This document shows positions 47,589 to 53,280 of a stretch of DNA of 53,280 nt, one piece after another (within the stretch, counting starts at the first letter, position 1; every line of letters starts with the position of its first letter). Position numbers and translations under genes: made by a program. The stretch comes from Phyllobacteriaceae bacterium. Its GTDB lineage: Bacteria > Pseudomonadota > Alphaproteobacteria > Rhizobiales > Rhizobiaceae. The DNA lies in assembly GCA_029279965.1 (NCBI GenBank), contig JAJUHJ010000005.1:1-53280 (forward strand). The letters run 5' to 3'. The notes under the pieces are model-generated. The model made no database searches. It was not told the DNA's origin and was given only the letters and a program-made list of their open reading frames with translations.

Positions 47589-48800
47589 ATGTTCGCGCCG
47601 TTCCTCGACGCACTGCTCCTTCAGGCCGGGTACAATGCCGGGCTCGTTACAGTTGGTGCCGCGCTTCTGGGCATCGCCGGCGGGAGTGGCGGTACATTTC
47701 TGTTCCTTCGCAAGCGCTCGCTGGTCAGTGACGGCATGGCGCACGCCACCTTGCCCGGTGTCGGCCTCGCCTTCATGGTCATGGTTGCGCTGGGCGGTGA
47801 CGGACGCAGCCTTCCCGGTCTCCTTTTGGGTTCGGCGCTTTCCGCTACGCTCGGTCTCTTGGCGATCGAATGGATAGTCAGTCGTACGCGGCTTGCCGAG
47901 GATGCGGCCATTGGGGCTGTGTTGTCGGTCTTTTTCGGCTTCGGCATCGTGCTCCTTACCATCATCCAGACCATGTCGGGTGGCTATCAGGCCGGGCTTG
48001 AAGGATTTCTGCTTGGATCGACGGCCGGAATGCTCTTCCAGGATGCTCTGTTGATCGCCATTGGCGGCGGATTGATCGTTGGCCTGGTGTTTGTTCTGCG
48101 GCGGCCGATGACCTTGGTCGCCTTCGATACCGAGTTTGCTGCGGCGGCCGGTATCGGCGTGCGGCGCATCGACCTCGCCATGATGGGCCTCGTGATGGCG
48201 GTGACCGTAATCGGATTGAAGCTCGTGGGGTTGATACTGGTCGTGGCCATGCTCATCATCCCGCCGGTCACCGCGCGTCTGTGGACGGAGCGGACCGAGC
48301 GCGTCGTCCTTGTCGGCGGGGCGTTCGGGGGCGTGTCCGGCTATGTGGGCGCAGCGCTTTCGGCCTCGGCGCCCAATCTTCCCACGGGCCCGATCATCGT
48401 CCTGGTCGCATTTGCATTGTTCGCATGTTCGTTGCTTTTCGCCCCGGGGCGAGGGGTGCTTGCGGCAGTCATTCGCCATCGCCGGTTTCAATGGCAGGTG
48501 CATCGCAGGCAGGGCCTTTTGGCGCTTGCGCGCGAAGAGCCGATTCTCGATCCTCTTACCCTTTCTGTCCTTCGGAAGGAGGGGCTGATCCGTCAGGATG
48601 CGGTCGTCTCCGAAAAGGGGAGGGCGGCCGCCGCGAAAGCCCTCCTTGACGAACGGCGTTGGGCCATCGCTCGCCAACGCAGCGAGGATGGCTCCCTGGA
48701 CAGCCACTGGGATGGGCTGACGCCTATCGAATCCGTGCTGACACATGACGAAATCGCAGAGATCGATCGGCAAATCGGCCCACCGGCGGCGGTCAGATGA
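47589..48800 (+). CDS. sitC: metal ABC permease SitC with C-terminal regulator-like extension
   Basis: A 403-residue protein; ATG 47589 is preferred to TTG 47583 because GCGAGG is correctly spaced. Residues 1 to about 285 are an ABC-3 permease (FLRKRSLVSDGMAHATLPGVGLAF, LKLVGLILVVAMLIIPPVTARLW). From about 296 to the end is a soluble extension of about 108 residues. In it, LSVLRKEGLI, VVSEKGRAAA and ESVLTHDEIAEIDRQIGPP align by eye with the wing and dimerisation part of DtxR/MntR regulators. The operon position is between sitB and sitD. Confidence 0.9.
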   Translation: MFAPFLDALLLQAGYNAGLVTVGAALLGIAGGSGGTFLFLRKRSLVSDGMAHATLPGVGLAFMVMVALGGDGRSLPGLLLGSALSATLGLLAIEWIVSRTRLAEDAAIGAVLSVFFGFGIVLLTIIQTMSGGYQAGLEGFLLGSTAGMLFQDALLIAIGGGLIVGLVFVLRRPMTLVAFDTEFAAAAGIGVRRIDLAMMGLVMAVTVIGLKLVGLILVVAMLIIPPVTARLWTERTERVVLVGGAFGGVSGYVGAALSASAPNLPTGPIIVLVAFALFACSLLFAPGRGVLAAVIRHRRFQWQVHRRQGLLALAREEPILDPLTLSVLRKEGLIRQDAVVSEKGRAAAAKALLDERRWAIARQRSEDGSLDSHWDGLTPIESVLTHDEIAEIDRQIGPPAAVR

Positions 48801-49738
48801 GCGAGGGCATCATGGGCGCGGAATTCGTACAACTCAGTCTCACACCTCTCCTGATCGGTATCTTTGCCGCGATTGCCTGCGCGTTGCCGGGCAATTTTCT
48901 GCTCCTCCGGCGGCAGGCGCTCATTGGCGACACGATCAGCCATGTCGTTCTGCCGGGGATCGTCGTCGCATTTCTCGTTACCGGCACCGTTTCCACCTGG
49001 CCGATGCTGGTCGGCGCTGCCGCCGCCGCTGTTGTGGCGGTCGTTCTGATCGAGATCATCAAGCGCGTGGGACGGATCGAACCGGGCGCGGCGATGGGCG
49101 TGGTGTTTACTTCGCTTTTCGCAGCGGGTGTCCTCTTGCTCGAACAGAGCGACACGAGCGGCGTGCATCTCGACGTCGAGCATGCGCTTTACGGCAACCT
49201 TGAAAGCCTGATCTGGTTCACCGCGGAGGACTGGTCCTCTCTGACGGACCCGAGGGCACTTGCCGGGCTTCCGCCGGAGCTGTTCCGCATGGTCGCTGTG
49301 GCGCTGGGTGTTTCTTTCCTCACGGTCGTTTTCTGGCGACCGTTGAAGCTGTCCACCTTCGATGAGGGTTTTGCCGGTGCGGTGGGTATTCCAACGACAG
49401 CGATAGGTTTGGGTCTTGTCATCACCGCCGCTGTCGCCGCCGTCGCAGCTTTCGATGCGGTGGGCTCGATCATTGTCATCGCCATGTTCATCTGCCCGCC
49501 AGCGGCGGCACGGCTGATGACCAATCGTCTGGAAAGGCAGGTGCTGTGGAGCGTCGCCTTCGCCGTCCTGTCGGCTGCCCTCGGCTATGTGCTGGCGGGC
49601 TACGGGCCACTGTGGCTGGGTGGGGAGCACGCCGTCAGCGCCGCCGGCATGATCGCAACCGTTTCAGGCATCATCCTGGCGCTTGCCTGCCTTTTCGCGC
49701 CGCACCGAGCACGGGTGGGAGCGCCGAAGGGCACGTGA
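48797..49738 (+). CDS. sitD: manganese/iron ABC permease SitD
   Basis: A 313-residue ABC-3 family permease. It starts at ATG 48797, overlapping the sitC stop by four bases. Motifs: CALPGNFLLLRRQALIGDTISHVVLPGIV, FDEGFAGAVGIPTTAIGLGL and AVGSIIVIAMFICPPAAARLM. It has no extension like SitC, so the two permeases form a heterodimer in which only SitC bears the extra domain. It ends 9 bases before the convergent zntA stop. Confidence 0.92.
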   Translation: MSEGIMGAEFVQLSLTPLLIGIFAAIACALPGNFLLLRRQALIGDTISHVVLPGIVVAFLVTGTVSTWPMLVGAAAAAVVAVVLIEIIKRVGRIEPGAAMGVVFTSLFAAGVLLLEQSDTSGVHLDVEHALYGNLESLIWFTAEDWSSLTDPRALAGLPPELFRMVAVALGVSFLTVVFWRPLKLSTFDEGFAGAVGIPTTAIGLGLVITAAVAAVAAFDAVGSIIVIAMFICPPAAARLMTNRLERQVLWSVAFAVLSAALGYVLAGYGPLWLGGEHAVSAAGMIATVSGIILALACLFAPHRARVGAPKGT

Positions 49739-49747
49739 GCGGATCTG

Positions 49748-51907
49748 TCAGTACTTTTCAGCACGGGGGGTCCATGCCAGCAGCCGCAGCGCGTTCGCTG
49801 TTACCAGAACGGTGGCGCCTGTATCGGCCAGAATGGCCGGCCACAGGCCGGTGATGCCGAGGATGGTGGTTACTAAGAATGCGAGTTTCAGGCCTATGGC
49901 AATGGCGATGTTTTGCCGGATGTTGGACATGGTTCGCCTGGAAAGCTCGACCATTGCAGCAACGTCGCGCACGCGCCCGTGCAGGATCGCCGCGTCTGCA
50001 GTCTCCAGCGCCACATCCGTGCCGCCGCCCATGGCAATCCCGATATCGGCAGCGGCTAGTGCCGGGGCGTCGTTGATGCCGTCACCCACCTTGCCGACGC
50101 GCAATCCCTGATCTCTCAACCCATCGATGATGCGGCTCTTATCTTCGGGCAGAAGCTGTGCCTGCACCTCAATGCCCAACGCACGGCCGATCGTCTCGGC
50201 TGTTGCTGCATTGTCGCCGGTCAGCATGATCGTGCGAATGCCTGCCGCCCTCAACCGCTCGAGGCCTGAACGAGCATCCGAGCGCGGCTCGTCCCGCATG
50301 CCGATAAGGCCGAGAGCCTCGTTATCCAAGGTGAGCACGGAAACTGTTTTGCCTTCGCGGTTGAGACCACGGACAGCCTTTTCCTGCTCGGGCGAAAGCG
50401 TCCCCATCACCGCGGCCGCGGATCCGAAGAACAGCTTTCGTCCGTCGACAGTTCCCGTGACGCCCTTGCCGCCCCGTGCCGCCGCATCGGCAGCAGCGGG
50501 GATCGATAGGCCATCTTCTGCGGCGCGGTCGAGCACGGCAAGCGCCAGCGGATGGCTTGAACCCTGCTCCAGCGCCGCGGCAAGACGCAGCACCTCCCTT
50601 TCATCGCAGCCGAAGCTGACGATGTCGGTCACCTTCGGTCGGCCCTCTGTCAGCGTGCCGGTTTTGTCGAACCCGATCACCTGCAGCCGGCCCGCTTCCT
50701 CCAGCACCGTTCCCCCCTTCATCAGGAGGCCGCGCCGCGCGCCTGCGGAAAGTCCGGCGGCGATTGCAGCCGGGGTGGAGATGACAAGGGCGCAGGGGCA
50801 GCCGATCAGGAGGATCGCCAGGCCCTTGTAGACCCATTCCAGCCACGGCTCGCCGGCCGCAAGTGGAGGCAGCAGCGCGACCGCTGCCGCCAGCGCCACG
50901 ACGCCCGGCGTGTAGTAGCTGGAGAAGCGGTTTATGAAGCGTTCCGTTGGCGCCTTCCGCTCCTGTGCATCCTCGACCAGCCGGATGATGCGCGCGATGG
51001 TGTTGTCCTCCGCCCCCGCATTGACCCGCAGGCGAAGCACGGCTTCGCCGTTTACGGTTCCGGCATAGACCGGATCGCCCGGAGCCTTCATATTGGGCAC
51101 GCTCTCGCCTGTCACCGGTGCCTCATCAACGCTGCTTTGCCCGGAAAGAACTTCACCATCGGCAGCGATGCGGTCGCCGGGACGCACGATGATGATGTCG
51201 CCTGCGGAAAGCCGGTCGGTCGGGATTTCCTCGATTCGGCCATCCGCCCGCTCGATGCGCGCCGTCTTCGGCATGAGCTTCACGAGGCCGCGAATGCTGG
51301 CGCGCGAGCGTCCGGCCGCCAATCCCTCAAGGAGTTCGCCGATCAGGAACAACAGGATGACCACCGCTGCTTCCTGTGTGGCGCCGATGATGACGGCGCC
51401 GATGGCCGCTATCGTCATCAGCGTTTCGATAGAGAAGGGAGTGCCCGCAACCGCCGCGGAAAGAGCGCGGCGGGCGATCGGTACCAATCCGAATGCCACG
51501 GCAGCCAAGAACAGCCAATCTCTGGAGGCGGGAAGCATTTGCCCGGCGGCAAGTGCTGCAAGCAGACCGAGGCCATAGAAGAACGTCAGGCGTATACGCG
51601 GCTGCCGCCACCAGGGTGCTTCGTCATGCATCAAGGTATGGTCATCTATGGCGGATGGTGTGTCGGAGAACACACCGGGGTTACCTACCGGCCTGAGGCT
51701 ATAGCCCAACTTTCGGACCTGACGCTGTATCGCTGGTTCGACGTGTGGCTGGTCCGCGTGCTGGACGGTCATTGTGCCCCTGGTGAGGGAGACGGCAACG
51801 TCCTCCACGCCGGAAATGCGCCGGATGGCCGTGTCGATCTTTCCTGCGCAGCCAGCGCAGTCCATTCCGTCCACCCGGTAGCGGCTTTCGCGTGTGATCT
51901 CTGCCAT
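49748..51907 (-). CDS. zntA: Zn/Cd/Pb-exporting P-type ATPase
   Basis: A 719-residue PIB-type ATPase. One heavy-metal-associated domain has GMDCAGC at residues 14-20. The membrane metal site is CPC in LIGCPCALVIS, the phosphorylation site is DKTGTLTEG, the HP locus SSHPLA is present, and the hinge MVGDGxND appears as GKVGDGINDAP. Lys in GLKLAF and Asp in LADTGATV near the C-terminus mark the PIB-2 group, which exports Zn(II), Cd(II) and Pb(II). It diverges from the MerR gene and is controlled by the operator between them. Confidence 0.93.
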   Translation of the reverse strand: MAEITRESRYRVDGMDCAGCAGKIDTAIRRISGVEDVAVSLTRGTMTVQHADQPHVEPAIQRQVRKLGYSLRPVGNPGVFSDTPSAIDDHTLMHDEAPWWRQPRIRLTFFYGLGLLAALAAGQMLPASRDWLFLAAVAFGLVPIARRALSAAVAGTPFSIETLMTIAAIGAVIIGATQEAAVVILLFLIGELLEGLAAGRSRASIRGLVKLMPKTARIERADGRIEEIPTDRLSAGDIIIVRPGDRIAADGEVLSGQSSVDEAPVTGESVPNMKAPGDPVYAGTVNGEAVLRLRVNAGAEDNTIARIIRLVEDAQERKAPTERFINRFSSYYTPGVVALAAAVALLPPLAAGEPWLEWVYKGLAILLIGCPCALVISTPAAIAAGLSAGARRGLLMKGGTVLEEAGRLQVIGFDKTGTLTEGRPKVTDIVSFGCDEREVLRLAAALEQGSSHPLALAVLDRAAEDGLSIPAAADAAARGGKGVTGTVDGRKLFFGSAAAVMGTLSPEQEKAVRGLNREGKTVSVLTLDNEALGLIGMRDEPRSDARSGLERLRAAGIRTIMLTGDNAATAETIGRALGIEVQAQLLPEDKSRIIDGLRDQGLRVGKVGDGINDAPALAAADIGIAMGGGTDVALETADAAILHGRVRDVAAMVELSRRTMSNIRQNIAIAIGLKLAFLVTTILGITGLWPAILADTGATVLVTANALRLLAWTPRAEKY

Positions 51908-51946
51908 ATCCGTCGTCCTTGATCGAATGTGATGACAGGCCTACTT

Positions 51947-51963
51947 CCTATAGCGACTATAGG
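51947..51963 (-). promoter_or_regulatory. MerR-type operator in an over-spaced promoter
   Basis: Perfect repeat CCTATAG-CGA-CTATAGG between zntA and the MerR gene. Read toward zntA it lies between a TTGCTC (-35-like) and a TAGGCC (-10-like) element about 19 bases apart. That is the long-spacer architecture that MerR-family activators correct by twisting the DNA. Confidence 0.7.
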
Positions 51964-51975
51964 AGCAAGCGAAAA

Positions 51976-52404
51976 ATGTACGCAGACGCGATTTCCATCG
52001 GTGAGGCCGCCCGGCAGAGCGGCGTCAAGGTGCCCACAATCCGCTTTTACGAGAAGATCGGGCTCCTGCCTGCCCCGCCGCGAAGCGAAGGCAACCGCCG
52101 GCAGTTCGACGCAAGGGATTTGAGGCGATTGAGCTTCATCCGCCACGCGCGCGAGCTTGGTTTTGAAATTGCCGATATCCGCGAACTGCTGGATCTGACG
52201 GAGCGGCCGCAGAATTCATGCCATGAGGCAGACAGCATCGCCAGACGTCATCTGGACGAGATAAACGGTCGTATAGCGCGACTGGAGGCGCTGAGCGGCG
52301 AGCTTCAGCGAATGGTGGATGAGTGCGGGCACGGCCAGGTCTGCGAATGCCGTGTCATCCAGGTTCTGGCGGATCATAACAAGTGCCGCCATCGAGCTCA
52401 TTGA
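51976..52404 (+). CDS. MerR-family heavy-metal-responsive regulator
   Basis: A 142-residue regulator. The start at 51976 gives the standard N-terminal winged helix (SIGEAARQSGVKVPTIRFYEKIGLL). A coiled dimer helix runs over about 86-113, and the metal loop ECGHGQVCEC has Cys117, His119, Cys123 and Cys125; Cys82 is at the position of the ZntR-type cysteine from the partner subunit. It should sense Zn, Cd or Pb and activate zntA from the shared palindrome. The gene stands alone on its strand. Confidence 0.9.
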   Translation: MYADAISIGEAARQSGVKVPTIRFYEKIGLLPAPPRSEGNRRQFDARDLRRLSFIRHARELGFEIADIRELLDLTERPQNSCHEADSIARRHLDEINGRIARLEALSGELQRMVDECGHGQVCECRVIQVLADHNKCRHRAH

Positions 52405-53047
52405 AAGAAGATTGCACGCATAGATTGCGCAATGCGATTGTGGGTGTGAGAGGCTATCATCCTGATTGTGACAATCGAAGCGCAATGCCGTAGGCCGATA
52501 ATTCTCATGCAGGCTTCGTAAAAATATCCACAGGATTTATCAATTATATAACAATGTGTTACCTCATTATCCACGGGTTTTCAGGCGTAGCGCCTAAGGC
52601 CATACCCGTTCAAGTTGTATTTATACAACCTTTGCGTTAACTATCCAGTGTAGTTGATAGATCACGCATAGGGGCAAATGGTGGTATATCATCCTTAGGT
52701 TGTGTAAAGCACAGAGTTCGAGTTCCACCTTAAATTCCACAGCGGACGGTTAGCGGGTCGATCCGACAGCGGATGCCGGTCCGGCAGGAAGCGCGTTACG
52801 GCATGTTCTTTGACGAACGACGATTCAATCTGCGCGCTGCGATGGATATTTTCGAGCTCTTGAGGGACGAGGTCACGCACGTGCCTCTGTCGAAGGAGAT
52901 GGCCTGATCCTCTTGGCGCATTGAAGTGGTCCGATCGGATCACTACAATGCGCAGCGGGGAACTGAACCGCGCTTGTCGACACACGGCTGGATCCCGGTC
53001 CCATATTTTGATGGTGCATTGTTTTCCCAGGAATGGAAGGATGCGCT
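52405..53047. other. AT-rich remnant region near the right edge
   Basis: No complete gene is seen. It contains two DnaA-box-like 9-mers, each one mismatch from consensus (52524-52532 and 52567-52575), a perfect palindrome GTTGTAT-TT-ATACAAC (52614-52629), and a 57-codon open stretch ending at 52907 (RRFNLRAAMDIFELLRDEV) that looks like the C-terminus of a lost gene but is not recognised. Base composition falls well below that of the flanks, consistent with horizontal or mobile DNA. Confidence 0.45.
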
Positions 53048-53280
53048 ATGGGACAGGTTCTTCACGGCAGCGCCACGACGACATAGGTGGTCCGTCGATT
53101 AATACAGAATAGTCAAGCGAGCTTGAGAACGTTGGCCACGCGCTACGGGATCAACCAGAAGACCGTCGCCAAATGGAAGAAGCGCACCTCATCGGCCGAC
53201 CAGCAGACCGGGCCGAGAGAGACGCGCTCGACGGTGTTGTCGCTTGAGGAAGAGGCGGTCATCGTGGCCTTTCGCAAGCA
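53048..53280 (+). pseudogene. IS481-type transposase, 5' part, with in-frame stop
   Basis: From ATG at 53048 the frame reads MGQVLHGSATTT, a TAG stop at 53084-53086, then VVRRLIQNSQASLRTLATRYGINQKTVAKWKKRTS and on to the window edge. This is the N-terminal helix-turn-helix of IS481-family transposases, which normally have a Glu codon (GAG) where TAG stands, so one G-to-T change probably inactivated it. The gene is cut by the edge and the left inverted repeat was not identified with certainty (a TGTCGACA at 52976 is a weak candidate). Confidence 0.75.

Noticed and set aside
47484-48773. 429-codon minus-strand frame opposite sitC
   Set aside because: Composition is dominated by His, Arg, Asp and Gln as expected from the complement of membrane-protein codons; no motif or ribosome site.
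52524-52575. Replication origin
   Set aside because: Only two imperfect DnaA-like boxes and no replication or partition gene in view; not enough to call an origin.

Overview
The window is GC-rich chromosomal DNA from an alphaproteobacterium, most likely of the Hyphomicrobiales (Mesorhizobium, Phyllobacterium or Nitratireductor-like). The evidence is the gene set: a thiC-thiO-thiS-thiG-thiE-thiD operon, an aglEFGK-type alpha-glucoside transporter, sitABCD, a cyanide-insensitive-type cytochrome bd oxidase, and promoters that fit the alphaproteobacterial general-stress sigma factor EcfG. The genus is inferred, not proven. No rRNA, tRNA, CRISPR array or prophage is visible.

Layout. 1-5.3 kb: a leftward cluster (GNAT protein, asparagine-synthase-like amidotransferase, acyl carrier protein, AMP-dependent acyl ligase, NAD-synthase-like ATP pyrophosphatase cut by the window edge) that looks like a small uncharacterised amide-forming pathway. 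5.4-8.6 kb: an XRE regulator with a SulP anion transporter, then a lipoprotein lysozyme. 8.8-16.7 kb: a catabolic region with a frameshifted rhamnose mutarotase, a short-chain dehydrogenase, a LysR regulator facing a TAXI-TRAP transporter with an ACMSD/gamma-resorcylate-decarboxylase-type amidohydrolase, and an aromatic-aldehyde dehydrogenase on the other strand. 16.9-22.3 kb: the thiamin operon behind a TPP riboswitch. 22.4-24.8 kb: cydAB. 25-27.1 kb: anmK and a DUF2189 membrane protein.

27.4-32.3 kb: the stress operon prkA-yeaH-spoVR, preceded by two tandem GGAAC-N17-CGTT promoters. 32.3-39.3 kb: an ABC importer of the PF04392/TrpXYZ type, nagA, a LysE exporter, a glutathione transferase and rlmN. 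39.5-44.3 kb: the aglEFGK-like importer. 44.3-45.5 kb: a long non-coding stretch with strong hairpins. 45.5-49.7 kb: a manganese/iron-type sitABCD operon behind a Mur/Fur-like palindrome; its SitC carries a C-terminal DtxR/MntR-like extension. 49.7-52.4 kb: a Zn/Cd/Pb P-type ATPase diverging from a MerR-family regulator around a typical MerR operator. 52.4-53.3 kb: an AT-rich remnant region and the start of an interrupted IS481-type transposase gene at the right edge.

Themes: metal homeostasis (import by sit, export by zntA), cofactor synthesis (thiamin and perhaps the edge NadE-like gene), cell-wall sugar recycling (anmK, nagA, lysozyme), stress physiology (prkA operon, bd oxidase) and uptake of carboxylates and sugars. 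The most novel-looking items are the edge amide cluster, the SitC fusion, the doubled stress promoter, the structured gap at 44.6-44.9 kb and a hairpin that hides the ribosome binding site of the DUF2189 gene.
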